From Paenibacillus oceani (GTDB lineage Bacteria; Bacillota; Bacilli; Paenibacillales; NBRC-103111), in NCBI RefSeq assembly GCF_014705615.1, contig NZ_JACXJA010000036.1, positions 47,234 through 111,233 of the forward strand: DNA of 64,000 bases, in the 5' to 3' direction. Each line of letters opens with the position of its first letter. The stretch's first letter is position 1. The notes beneath the pieces are model-generated. The model saw only the letters and a list, made by a program, of their open reading frames with translations. It was not told the DNA's origin and did no database searches. This document shows positions 9,401 through 16,573 of the stretch, in pieces. Position numbers and translations under genes: made by a program.

Positions 9401-11416
9401 ACCCTTTGCGCTTTTATTCAAACCTGCTGTGGAGTCGGCCGTTTGTCGTCTACTCTTCGGTTTCTCGCTATAGAGCTCATGTGCCCCCTCGGTTGCAAGA
9501 GTCGAATTGCTCTTGTATATACGCTGTGTAAGAAGCGGAACTGGACGCAGCTGTTCCGGGCTGTATGGCTGCCCCGTCAGGATATGCCAGTTTGCCATCC
9601 AGGTCTCATTGGCGAAATCCGAAGCGGGTATTGGAACAAATAACCGGTCTGCCGGGCGGTTGTCTCGCGTCCTGTTTCCGGCCGTCGTCCCGCCGTCGTA
9701 GTCAGCAACTTGTACATTTATGGCCGTGTACGGCGATCCCGGACGATCGGAGCGAACGGAAACCGTGCGGTTCACGACCGAGGAACGTGCCGTACTCCGG
9801 TTATTCCTCATCGCCTTGACCGGATTGGGAAACAGGCTTACTGGATCGGCCGGCGTTTTTCTTAAAATACCGGGAGCAGGTTGTGCAGCCCTTCTGCCCC
9901 CGTCCCTCCCCTGCCAACCCGGGAGCTCAGCGGACGCCGGGACGCCTCTCGCCTGGGCCTGCCGTAAATGGCCGGCCATAACGGCTGCTCGCCGGCTTAT
10001 CCGCAAAGCGAAACGATGCGGATCGGCATGTCGACCGGGCCTGTGCGTGGCGGCGGTGTCGCCATCCGGATCAGGCCATTGCCGGCCGCTGAGCATGAGA
10101 CCCCTCTCGCCGACAGGCGGGTTCGTTGCGGTTCTGGCAACATTAGGCTTGGCGCCGGTCCGCCGGATAACGGCACCGGAGCGCACATGCCCTTGTACCG
10201 GATTAGATACGGGTACAGCGTGTTTATATGGAAGACGGACCGGCTCCGGACCGGGCGACTCTGCAAGCGATACGAACGCGGCTGTCGAAACGCCGCGTCG
10301 AATCGTCTGTCGTTGTCCGGTCACGGAGAATCCTCTATTATGGTCGTTGTTTAAGCGAACGGGCGATGAAGCGGGCCCGTCGGAGTAGCCGGTTCGCCCA
10401 GTGGCGATTGCCGGATACGTCCCGTTTTCGTTTGGGAAACCGGGTTTGGCCGGCCGTGTGATCGGACCGGCAGTCATATTGCGATTCGGCCATCTCCGAA
10501 CAAGCAGAGATGCCGGCTCGCCGCTTTGCAAGCCTATAACGTATCTTCCTGCCGGAAAAACGGCGGGTGAAGCGGTAGTGCGGGCCAAGCTGCCGACACT
10601 AGGCAGCGGTTGTCCTCCCAAACGGTGATGGAGAGGAGCCGTCCAAGGCTTCAATCGGATTACGCCTTTACCCGTACTTCCGGGAGCAGTCGGACCGGGT
10701 CCGTCTGTCTCTTTAATTTGCTTGCCGCCTTTTCGTCTGCGCTTCGCGGCTCCTGCTGCACTTTGGGCAGGTACGGCCGGTTCTGCCGAATCCGCGGATT
10801 CCATAGGAGGCTCGGCATCTTGAGCTTTTTTCTTTCGTCCGCCCGGGCTTTTCCTCCGGGTCCCCTTTGCAGCCGGGGCGTCTTCCCCCGTCTGGACGGG
10901 TTCGGCTTGCACCGGAGCGCGGGTTGATTCATGTGCAGTGGGAGCTGCACGGGTTGCGGGATAAGCATGCTCAGACGGCTGCCCGGAAACGTCCGGCCGG
11001 GGCTTGCCCCGATTCTGCGCATCCTGCCGCTCTGCCTTGGACGTCGTTACGTCGCGGACTCGTTCGTCCCGCAGCACGATCGTCGCCGTCAAGGCGCTCC
11101 GTTCCTTCGGCTCCGCCGGCATGGCTGCCTGCAGCAGTTGCAGACGGGTCAGCCATTGCACCGTCATCGGATCGCTGCGTCTGGAACCGCCCATGATATG
11201 CTGCACCAGCTCGCGCTGATGCTTGAAGACCAGCGACAGCCGGCCGATATAGTCGTCTTGATTAAATCCGTACTTGCCGGCGATACCGGACGCGAAACGG
11301 TTCATTTCGAGAGCGGAACGCGTTATCGAGGTGCGGCCGGGCGATAGGGACGCTCTCCGCGAGCCGGCCGCCAGCCGGGCTCGGGATCGGGCGTTATTCG
11401 GTTGTAGCGGAGCCAT
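6494..11416 (-). CDS. Very long basic, disordered eCIS protein with about 108-residue repeats (possible ruler, lumen or cargo protein)
   Basis: A 1640-residue protein from the ATG at 11416; the open frame runs further upstream but would overlap the tube gene. Residues about 25-80 (MNRFASGIAGKYGFNQDD; FKHQRELVQHIMGG) and the last 45 (GELQEMVKKLPQFDIKKIADR; VYREIEKKIRF) look folded and helical. Nearly everything between is rich in R, P, A, G, S and T and looks disordered. Three imperfect repeats beginning with MLGR and including an LRRSAD/MRHMAD segment start near residues 714, 823 and 931, a period of about 108 residues. The gene lies between tube 2 and the LysM adaptor. Its size suggests a length-determining ruler, but a typical coiled-coil tape measure is not seen; it could also line or fill the tube. 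The function is not established. Confidence 0.75.
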   Translation of the reverse strand: MAPLQPNNARSRARLAAGSRRASLSPGRTSITRSALEMNRFASGIAGKYGFNQDDYIGRLSLVFKHQRELVQHIMGGSRRSDPMTVQWLTRLQLLQAAMPAEPKERSALTATIVLRDERVRDVTTSKAERQDAQNRGKPRPDVSGQPSEHAYPATRAAPTAHESTRAPVQAEPVQTGEDAPAAKGTRRKSPGGRKKKAQDAEPPMESADSAEPAVPAQSAAGAAKRRRKGGKQIKETDGPGPTAPGSTGKGVIRLKPWTAPLHHRLGGQPLPSVGSLARTTASPAVFPAGRYVIGLQSGEPASLLVRRWPNRNMTAGPITRPAKPGFPNENGTYPAIATGRTGYSDGPASSPVRLNNDHNRGFSVTGQRQTIRRGVSTAAFVSLAESPGPEPVRLPYKHAVPVSNPVQGHVRSGAVIRRTGAKPNVARTATNPPVGERGLMLSGRQWPDPDGDTAATHRPGRHADPHRFALRISRRAAVMAGHLRQAQARGVPASAELPGWQGRDGGRRAAQPAPGILRKTPADPVSLFPNPVKAMRNNRSTARSSVVNRTVSVRSDRPGSPYTAINVQVADYDGGTTAGNRTRDNRPADRLFVPIPASDFANETWMANWHILTGQPYSPEQLRPVPLLTQRIYKSNSTLATEGAHELYSEKPKSRRQTADSTAGLNKSAKGAVAVERSVSPAGSADIRLPEWTVTARGTPMTDAGTRGRSPTEMLGRPAGRSGFKPTDVLRRSADAKAHYSARRLLSGLLAGGADLRLAKTKPAPTGRESDRDTAVPADKAGAAVSSSPRSSAADLPLAAASPAASLITQAAGSLEREMTAMLGRVAERNGYKLTRALRRSADETARDQGSRPDMLPDPLAGADLRMAMSKDTSTDRGRSRRLAGKKDKTGEPELFGTRSAAADIGLALSPPATQSMSSIAGTPERRLAAMLGRIAEWGAIQRTYAMRHMADRSPAYAIPRMSTDDRRASRTISPLPTGNPSADRDQLRTGRMRKDGSRPEYPAAGLRSGSPAAGSPLQMTVRMDEPHDDAGTGRRPLSVSSLSHGLNRKIGSLRGPDRSIKNAGTRSEAPHLRPDDLWNDVHTNSIPEERRLQQRTRKPSLSADPTILRTGFTTPPLPTLSKSEGVSGKEPLHAAGGMRPAARSLSLLADDRTLMANRRGFAAIRGGPARSPIGGNADQASREANRSGRVTAADRRTSHEGPRPIGSASGSGWRLQAETPSIWLRRKPGASGGTAEEPLTAHRRNGRSAAMAVSRPMTTLQEAGENAQPLRPKGIQPAHASSLVADSPGLSERQTAGIRFAHKDKAEPAASRYPGEPPNRTSAGSPLSRYAASGAEPSAGGARASETAGFAAAVPTRLAAPGRLDGPFRSALSQGGTNLTVYRSFNQFSSRTNIYRPARLPGLPGISAVAGRRTNAAVAAVPGRQPAPRGPDKLTIIRSDRLTFRPASGAYQTRPVTNGLGGPLAGELTKRTSPGAAEQRSGTGQSPAASGPTGTVGLRGIGSSGAASPLLEPIRLNRPLPAAASQQVPAAAFPPTGRESALARVAAPLEHKLETAAAEPSASSWAEDPAELDYRRTPQTAAPPAAETAREEAAPALDLGELQEMVKKLPQFDIKKIADRVYREIEKKIRFDRQTRGL

Positions 11417-11439
11417 ATCGAATCCCCCTGCCTGCCACT

Positions 11440-11886
11440 CTATTTGCTGAAGATCGTTTTCAAGCCGGTATGCACAATTTCGATCGATTCTATCGCTACG
11501 CTGCCGGTTGATGCGTTCAAGTCCGGCCCGTTCCATTTGACCGGATAAGCGTCAAAAAAATTCCAGCGGCAAATCTCTTTGCCGGCATGGTTGTGCAGGA
11601 TAATGGAGCCGCTTTTCCGTTTCACCTGGCCTGCGGCTACCCCGTCATACCAATCCCACAGCTCGCTCGACTGGGTCATGCCCCTCTTCAGCACGATCCG
11701 GGGATACTTCGTCTGCTTCGGGAATAGGTGCACGTGGGTATTCAGCCCGCCTTCGGCATATTCCATCACCTCGGTTTCGGACTTGATGCCCGTCACCTCG
11801 GAGAACCCGCCGACCAGAAGCCCGTCCAGCTCCACCTTGAACCGGAACGCGCCGTTCACATCGTTCACGCGTTGTACGGTCTTCAT
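11440..11886 (-). CDS. Inner tube protein 2 (T4 gp19-like)
   Basis: A 148-residue protein from the ATG at 11886, which has an AGAGGTGA ribosome binding site at proper spacing; a GTG at 11895 is the alternative and overlaps the preceding stop codon. The sequence NGAFRFKVELDGLLVGGFSEV followed by TGIKSETEVMEYAEGG and an RGMTQSSELWDWYDG motif is the classic gp19/tube family fold. It ends SIEIVHTGLKTIFSK. eCIS loci carry several tube paralogs; this one probably forms the tube base next to the hub, like Afp5. It follows the frameshift-encoded extension directly and precedes the 1640-residue protein by 23 bp. Confidence 0.92.
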   Translation of the reverse strand: MKTVQRVNDVNGAFRFKVELDGLLVGGFSEVTGIKSETEVMEYAEGGLNTHVHLFPKQTKYPRIVLKRGMTQSSELWDWYDGVAAGQVKRKSGSIILHNHAGKEICRWNFFDAYPVKWNGPDLNASTGSVAIESIEIVHTGLKTIFSK

Positions 11887-11891
11887 CTGGC

Positions 11892-12113
11892 TCACCTCTT
11901 GTTAAACACATCGAACGGATTGTCCGGCGCTTCTTTCCCGTCATCGTTCAAATTGCGGTTAATTTTCGAGATTTCCTCGCACCAGCGGCGGCGCTCCCGG
12001 TGCTCCATCGACATGATCTGTTCGTGAGGCCAATGAAAGTAATAAGCGATAAAGCTGGCCTCTTCATAAATTTTGTCGACGGGATATCCGGTTATGCCTC
12101 CGCCGTCTCGTCC
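11892..12113 (-). CDS. -1 frame extension (DUF6760-like small domain), probably made only as a frameshift fusion
   Basis: This frame is open from about 12137 to the TGA at 11892 and encodes a conserved-looking segment: ITGYPVDKIYEEASFIAYYF, then HWPHEQIMSMEHRERRRW, then CEEISKINRNL. From memory it resembles the small phage/eCIS family annotated DUF6760. There is no ATG, GTG or TTG codon before the conserved GYPVDKIYEE part. The only link to translation is the -1 frame reached at the heptamer T_TTT_TTG (12113-12119) in the upstream gene. The fusion would have about 119 residues of the chaperone plus 73 residues from this frame, joined by a glycine-rich linker (GRDGGG). An AUA start at 12095 is the alternative. 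Confidence 0.75.
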   Translation of the reverse strand, partial: GRDGGGITGYPVDKIYEEASFIAYYFHWPHEQIMSMEHRERRRWCEEISKINRNLNDDGKEAPDNPFDVFNKR

Positions 12114-12469
12114 AAAAAAGAAACGTCCACATCGAATTCATGCTCGCACTTCGGACACGTGCAGTGTACTTTCGGCACTTCCGCTTCGTTAATCGTCCGG
12201 TACAGATTTTGCAAATAAGCGAGGTCCGCCGTAAACAGCCTTTCGATGACGCGGGTATCGATTGCCCGCAGATCGCCCAGCTTGGTGACGACTCTCGCAA
12301 GCAAAATAATGCTCAGGTAGCCCGGGTTTTGCTGGACGCGCTGGTCGCGCATCGGCAAAATTTCGTCAGCCGCCGTTGCCAGCCTCATCACGCCGCGCTT
12401 GTGAAGATCTCCGTTCTCGTCGACATAGCCACGGGGAAGCACAAATTCGTACTCGGTTTGAAAAGCCAT
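12092..12469 (-). CDS. Phage-tail-assembly-chaperone-like protein with a C-terminal zinc knuckle (gpG-like product)
   Basis: A 125-residue protein starting MAFQTEYEFVLPRGYVDENG. It has a helical middle (LSIILLARVVTKLGDL, then LFTADLAYLQNLYR) and a C-terminal CTCPKCEHEF metal-binding knuckle. It lies between tube 1 and tube 2, where long-tailed phages encode tail-assembly chaperones made in two forms by frameshifting. Near the 3' end the codons TCT TTT TTG carry the heptamer T_TTT_TTG, and the -1 frame leads into the DUF6760-like domain. Unshifted translation stops at the TAA at 12092. The likely role is escorting a tube or ruler protein during assembly; this is inferred from position and gene architecture. 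Confidence 0.8.
   Translation of the reverse strand: MAFQTEYEFVLPRGYVDENGDLHKRGVMRLATAADEILPMRDQRVQQNPGYLSIILLARVVTKLGDLRAIDTRVIERLFTADLAYLQNLYRTINEAEVPKVHCTCPKCEHEFDVDVSFLDETAEA
12113..12119 (-). promoter_or_regulatory. Candidate -1 ribosomal frameshift site T_TTT_TTG
   Basis: On the minus strand the zero-frame codons are TCT TTT TTG, so the last T of TCT, TTT and TTG form the X_XXY_YYZ heptamer. A -1 slip gives GGA CGA GAC GGC and continues into the open DUF6760-like frame. Five bases downstream a GACGG...CCGTC stem could form with a roughly 20-base loop. Both the register and the missing start codon downstream support the site. Confidence 0.72.
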
Positions 12470-12560
12470 CGTTAAAGTCCTCCTAGTCGTAACGTTCCGA
12501 TCGAAGTCCCGGGAACAGCCGGGCTATGCCGCCCGGCTGTTTTACCGCTTCTTCGCTTCC

Positions 12561-12995
12561 TTACTTCGTGCGTGTCATGCCTTCGTGCGCGAGCTCCAAG
12601 TTCTCGATCGCCACTTCATTGCCCGAGCCGTTGAAGCCGGGAGCCGAATATTTGGACGGCCATGCTTCGATAACTTGCCAAGTCGCCACGTCCTGGCCTT
12701 CCTCGTCGATCGCGATGATCGTCACCGTCTTGCGCGAGATTTTGCCCTGTATGGATTCGGACATCCAATTGTACATATCCAAAGAGTCGGTGACGCCCCA
12801 CTTCAACGTAATGTTGCCGTATTTGGCGAGTCCCGGAAGTTTGCGTGGCGTGATCGTCTCGTTGCCCTCCCGGTATTCGATTACGGATAAACTGGCGTCA
12901 AAGCCGGATACTTCGCTGAAACCGGCTTGCTGAATGCCTTCCACTTCGATACGGAACCTAAAATTGCGGTATGGATCTTTGCGCTCGCCTGCCAT
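12561..12995 (-). CDS. Inner tube protein 1 (T4 gp19-like)
   Basis: A 144-residue protein of the gp19/tail-tube family: DPYRNFRFRIEVEGIQQAGF, SEVSGFDASLSVIEYREG, LPGLAKYGNITLKWGVTDSL, ending ENLELAHEGMTRTK. It directly follows the sheath gene (57-bp gap), as the main tube protein does in all contractile systems, so it is the best candidate for the major tube subunit. It shares the family pattern with the second tube gene at 11440 but is clearly diverged from it. A GGGGAAGGGG-type sequence precedes the ATG. Confidence 0.93.
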   Translation of the reverse strand: MAGERKDPYRNFRFRIEVEGIQQAGFSEVSGFDASLSVIEYREGNETITPRKLPGLAKYGNITLKWGVTDSLDMYNWMSESIQGKISRKTVTIIAIDEEGQDVATWQVIEAWPSKYSAPGFNGSGNEVAIENLELAHEGMTRTK

Positions 12996-13052
12996 ACTAT
13001 ACCCCTTCCCCAGACTTTAAGAATGAACAGCGTCATGCAAGCCGTCAGCGGC

Positions 13053-14801
13053 TTACTCTTCTCTCGTTTTTTGCGTAATCCGGAAAATGACGAACTCCGC
13101 AGGCTTCACCGGAGCGACGCCGATTACGCAGATGAGGCGGCCGTTGTCGATATCGTCCTGCGTCATCGTGCTTCTGCCGATATTGATGTAGAACGCTTCG
13201 CTTGGGCTTCCTCCGGTAAGAGCTCCGTCTCTCCATACCCGGGTCAGGAACGCGTCGATCGTCCGCTGTACGCGTGCCCACAGCTGCTCGTCGTTCGGTT
13301 CGAAGACGACCCAGTTCGTGCCGTTGCGGATCGATTCTTCCAGGAAAATGAACAAACGTCTGACGTTGATATATTTCCACAGTCCGTTGGAGGAACAAGT
13401 GCGGGCGCCCCATACGCGAATCCCTTGTCCGGCAAACTGACGGATCAGGTTGACCCCTTGCGGATTGAGAATATCCTGCTCGCCCTTATTGTATTGGCAG
13501 TCGAGTCCGACTACGCCGCGCACGACCTCGTTCGCAGGAGCCTTGTGCACGCCGCGCGTATTGTCCGAACGGGCATAAATACCGGCCATCGAACCTGAAG
13601 GAGGTATGTAGATGTTGCGTTTGTCGAGGGGATCGAACACTTGCAGCCACGGGTTGTACATGGCGGCGTACTGGCTGTCGAAAATGTTGCGGTGCGTCAT
13701 GACGTCCGCCACTTTCGTCTTGTCGCGCGGAATGTCGAGAATCGCAAAACGGCTGCCCAAATTCTCGCAATGCGCAACCAGCGCAAGCTGAACGTTCGGG
13801 TCGGTTACACCCGGAACCGCCATAATGCTGGCGAAATCGTTGTCGATAAACGCCTGGATACCGGTACGCTTGCCCGGACCGCGGTCTTGGCCCATGAAGT
13901 CGGAAGCGGACAAATTGGCCAGCGAGCCGTCGCTGCCTCCGGACAGGGCGATCTGGAACTTGCCTTGCGACTCGCTGCTTCCGGATACGACCTCGAACGG
14001 TGCGACCGCGCCGAAATCGCCGCTGGAGATGTCCTGCACTTTGACGATATTCGAGCGTGCCATCACTTTCTCGATATGGTTCGCCGCCGAGACGTTCAGC
14101 GACATTTTCTCGAACGTTTCCGCCTCGTCGCCATAGAAGACGTGGAACGTAAATTCGCAGGTCGTGAGCACTTTCGCCGGAAGCAGATTTTGATCCACGA
14201 CGGAATCTCCGCCCTCAAGCGCCGACTCGAGCTCGATAATGTTGTCCTGGGAAGAGACGACCTTGTTGTACTGCTTCTCTCCGCCCGCTTCGAAAGCGAC
14301 GACGTCGCCTACGTTGAATCCGGCATTGTTCTTCACACGGTATTGCTTGGCTTGTCCCGCTTCGCCCAAAATTTCATAGATTTGCGTTTTGGCTTTGCTG
14401 GACGGCACGACGGCAATCCTCACCTGGTTGCCCCAAGTTCCCGGATTTTTCGACTGGATGTTCAGAACGGCCGATTCCTTGCTGCCGCCCGCTTGGTTGC
14501 TTGCCGGCTTCGCGTCGGATGGCGCTACCCGCATAATGAACGCGCGGGACCCTCCGTTCAGAAAAAAGTGCTCTACGGCGTAAGCCAAAAACCGGTAATC
14601 GCCGAAAGCATTTTCGGACAAATATCCTCCGAAGATACGGTTAAAATCGGCAACACTCGTGACGAGCTGCGGAAGCCCCTCGATCTCCCCGCGTTGAGCC
14701 AGACCGATAAAGCCGGCTGTACTCGTGCTTGCACCTTCAAGCGGTTGAGCGCCGCTGTCAAACTCTTCCACATACACGCCTGGCGATAAATACTCAGCCA
14801 T
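13053..14801 (-). CDS. Contractile sheath protein
   Basis: A 582-residue protein starting MAEYLSPGVYVEEFDSGAQP, the standard sheath N-terminus, so the ATG at 14801 is chosen although the frame opens at 14855. The C-terminal sheath domain has RGVHKAPANEVVRGVVGLDC, GIRVWGARTCSSNGLWKYIN, and RRLFIFLEESIRNGTNWVVF, followed by the usual AEFVIFRITQKT ending. It makes the contractile outer sheath around the tube. Only one sheath gene is seen here, whereas Afp has three. It is followed immediately by tube 1. Confidence 0.96.
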   Translation of the reverse strand: MAEYLSPGVYVEEFDSGAQPLEGASTSTAGFIGLAQRGEIEGLPQLVTSVADFNRIFGGYLSENAFGDYRFLAYAVEHFFLNGGSRAFIMRVAPSDAKPASNQAGGSKESAVLNIQSKNPGTWGNQVRIAVVPSSKAKTQIYEILGEAGQAKQYRVKNNAGFNVGDVVAFEAGGEKQYNKVVSSQDNIIELESALEGGDSVVDQNLLPAKVLTTCEFTFHVFYGDEAETFEKMSLNVSAANHIEKVMARSNIVKVQDISSGDFGAVAPFEVVSGSSESQGKFQIALSGGSDGSLANLSASDFMGQDRGPGKRTGIQAFIDNDFASIMAVPGVTDPNVQLALVAHCENLGSRFAILDIPRDKTKVADVMTHRNIFDSQYAAMYNPWLQVFDPLDKRNIYIPPSGSMAGIYARSDNTRGVHKAPANEVVRGVVGLDCQYNKGEQDILNPQGVNLIRQFAGQGIRVWGARTCSSNGLWKYINVRRLFIFLEESIRNGTNWVVFEPNDEQLWARVQRTIDAFLTRVWRDGALTGGSPSEAFYINIGRSTMTQDDIDNGRLICVIGVAPVKPAEFVIFRITQKTREE

Positions 14802-14934
14802 TGTTTCCCGGACCTGTTTGCCTGTCCCTCGGTTTCGCCTGGGACATTGCGGCAAACGAATGCCAGTTCTCTCCTTTCAGCTTTTGCTTTATGTTGCAAA
14901 ATGGAGGAATGGCGCTTTCGGCCATCGTTCCATT

Positions 14935-15735
14935 CTACTTCAACACCCATGTCCCCAGATTAACCGTGACGCCCTGCCTGACCGTCACATCCATAACCGC
15001 CGGTTCCCCGTCCTGCGCACGCACGCTCAGCGACGCCGGATACGCTTCGACAGCGCTTCCCGGGAAGGCGACCGCGATCTCTCCGCGTTCCGTCGTCCTG
15101 GTCCGGTATACCGGCAGCAGCATCGATCCGCGCGAATAGGCAGCCGCCAGCGGACGTTCCAACCGGAATCGTTTCTGATACTCGATCGTATCGTGGATTC
15201 GGACCGTTTCCCGGGTTTCCTTCGCCCCCCGGCCGACGAGCACGAACGTATCGCCGCAGCCTGCCGGCACCGACAGACCGGATACCGCGATCTCCGCGGC
15301 CCCTTCCGGCGTCTCCTCCTCCGCGAGACGCCCTACGGCGCATTCCTCGGAGGAAAGGGCAGCCGTGACGAGCGCTCCGCGCACCGGATTCCCCGACGCA
15401 TTCGTAACCATAGCCCGGATCAGGGTGTCGCTCGGCCGGTACGGATAGGAAGGCAGCGGGAGCAGCGGAAGCTGAACGATTACATTTCCGGTACTGACCG
15501 AAATCAGCCGCGTTTCCCGAAAATAATAAGTAGAATCGATTTCCAGCTTATACTCGCCCGGTTCCAAATCGTTAAATATGTACGTGCCGTCCGGCTTGCC
15601 GACCGGCCTCCTCGGGTAATTCGCCAGCCGGACTTCCAGCTTCCGGTCGGACGGCGGCGCGGCAAGGAAACTATCGCGCAGCAGCACGACCAGGGACACC
15701 CGGCTTTTCATACGAACGATCCGCAGTTGTTCCAT
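14935..15735 (-). CDS. eCIS-linked protein with a carboxypeptidase-regulatory/Ig-like beta domain
   Basis: A 266-residue protein from the ATG at 15735; the upstream part of the frame overlaps the previous gene. Residues about 20-75 read like a prealbumin/carboxypeptidase-regulatory domain (PDGTYIFNDLEPGEYKLEID), and the rest is mostly beta strand, including a second Ig-like stretch (SDTLIRAMVTNASGNPVRGA). It lies 11 bp after the DUF4255 gene and before the sheath. Such domains are often used in surface decoration or fibre attachment. There is no signal peptide, so a cytoplasmically assembled particle component is more likely than a secreted protein. The exact role is unknown. Confidence 0.75.
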   Translation of the reverse strand: MEQLRIVRMKSRVSLVVLLRDSFLAAPPSDRKLEVRLANYPRRPVGKPDGTYIFNDLEPGEYKLEIDSTYYFRETRLISVSTGNVIVQLPLLPLPSYPYRPSDTLIRAMVTNASGNPVRGALVTAALSSEECAVGRLAEEETPEGAAEIAVSGLSVPAGCGDTFVLVGRGAKETRETVRIHDTIEYQKRFRLERPLAAAYSRGSMLLPVYRTRTTERGEIAVAFPGSAVEAYPASLSVRAQDGEPAVMDVTVRQGVTVNLGTWVLK

Positions 15736-15746
15736 GCGGATTCCCC

Positions 15747-16316
15747 CTAACCTTGAATCGAGACGTCTCGTTCGGTAACCCGCTTGGTCGTTTTGACTCG
15801 AGTCGAGTCGATCATAACAGGTCCTGCAACGTAACTGACGGACAACCGGTAAGGCGTGTCGGCAAAATTCCACATGTTCAGCAGCGCATCGCCGGGCATG
15901 CTTTCCATCACGACGCGCACTTCCTCATTCCGCTCGGCAAGCGTGCCGACTAACGCCGGGCCGCGCAGGACGGAATGATCGTACAGCACTTGCATCGCAC
16001 GACCGAGAATACGCTGCTCATCCAAGGCTCGGGATTGCAGCTCGGCCGGAGAATGCACCGTCATCAAGTAGTGAAGATCCACCGTCATCGGCGGAAACTG
16101 AATTTCGCCCGTTCCCCGCGAGACCATCTGGGTTTTCCGGCTGTCGCCGCTCTCCCGTACGCTGTACAGAAACAGCGACAAGTAGAAATCCCCCTTGTCC
16201 ACCGGGCTGCAGAGGCCGATCAGCTCGGGCTGCGGGATCGGATCGGGCGTCATGCGCTCCCGAAGCAGCTTGATGAGGGAAGCGCTAACATCGGCTATGA
16301 CGGAATATTCGCCTAT
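15747..16316 (-). CDS. DUF4255/Pvc16_N family tail-terminator-like protein (apparent AUA start)
   Basis: The conserved DUF4255 N-terminus (EYSVIADVSASLIKLLRERM, then PDPIPQPELIGLCSP) extends upstream of the first ATG at 16253. No ATG, GTG or TTG lies in frame ahead of it. The best start is an ATA at 16316 with GGGAG 9 bases upstream, giving about 189 residues. Otherwise a mutation or base error has changed an ATG. The family (Pvc16/Afp16) caps the tube and sheath distal end. It is the first structural gene after the ATPase, across a 257-bp gap. The annotation would be truncated by about 21 residues if the ATG at 16253 were used. Confidence 0.82.
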   Translation of the reverse strand: MGEYSVIADVSASLIKLLRERMTPDPIPQPELIGLCSPVDKGDFYLSLFLYSVRESGDSRKTQMVSRGTGEIQFPPMTVDLHYLMTVHSPAELQSRALDEQRILGRAMQVLYDHSVLRGPALVGTLAERNEEVRVVMESMPGDALLNMWNFADTPYRLSVSYVAGPVMIDSTRVKTTKRVTERDVSIQG

Positions 16317-16499
16317 AAGTATCCACTCCCAACCGCAAACGGTAAGTCGTTCGGAAAGGCCGCCGCCAAACCACGCGCAACGATCAAGCGCCGCCTATTC
16401 GGCGGCACCCTGATGCATGCGTGTATGCAATGTCCGGCTCTCTTTCGTATCCATCGAATTGCCTATTGCAGGCAAGCCATGCGTGACATTTTCCGACTC

Positions 16500-16530
16500 T
16501 ACTCTATTATATAGGTAAAATAGTGTACTT
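16500..16530 (-). promoter_or_regulatory. Possible promoter for the eCIS structural genes
   Basis: The minus strand has a perfect TATAAT at 16506-16511 in the 257-bp gap between the ATPase gene and the DUF4255 gene. No convincing TTGACA lies 17 bases upstream, and I found no sigma-54 GG-N10-GC pair in the gap. The assignment is weak and rests on the -10 hexamer and position. Confidence 0.35.
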
Positions 16531-16573
16531 AGCTATAGCGATTTCGGTGAGATTTACCACAATTTAAGCTCTC

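Noticed and set aside
11417..11536. Upstream extension of the 1640-residue protein
   Set aside because: The extra 40 codons overlap the tube 2 gene and encode arginine-rich residues unlike any start; the ATG at 11416 fits the gene spacing.
13641..14789. 382-codon plus-strand frame opposite the sheath gene
   Set aside because: It mirrors the sheath gene's codon bias and has no homology that I recognise.
16317..16573. Sigma-54 promoter for the eCIS operon
   Set aside because: TGTCACGCATGGCTTGC near 16470 looks similar, but the GG is absent and the spacing to GC is 12 rather than 10.
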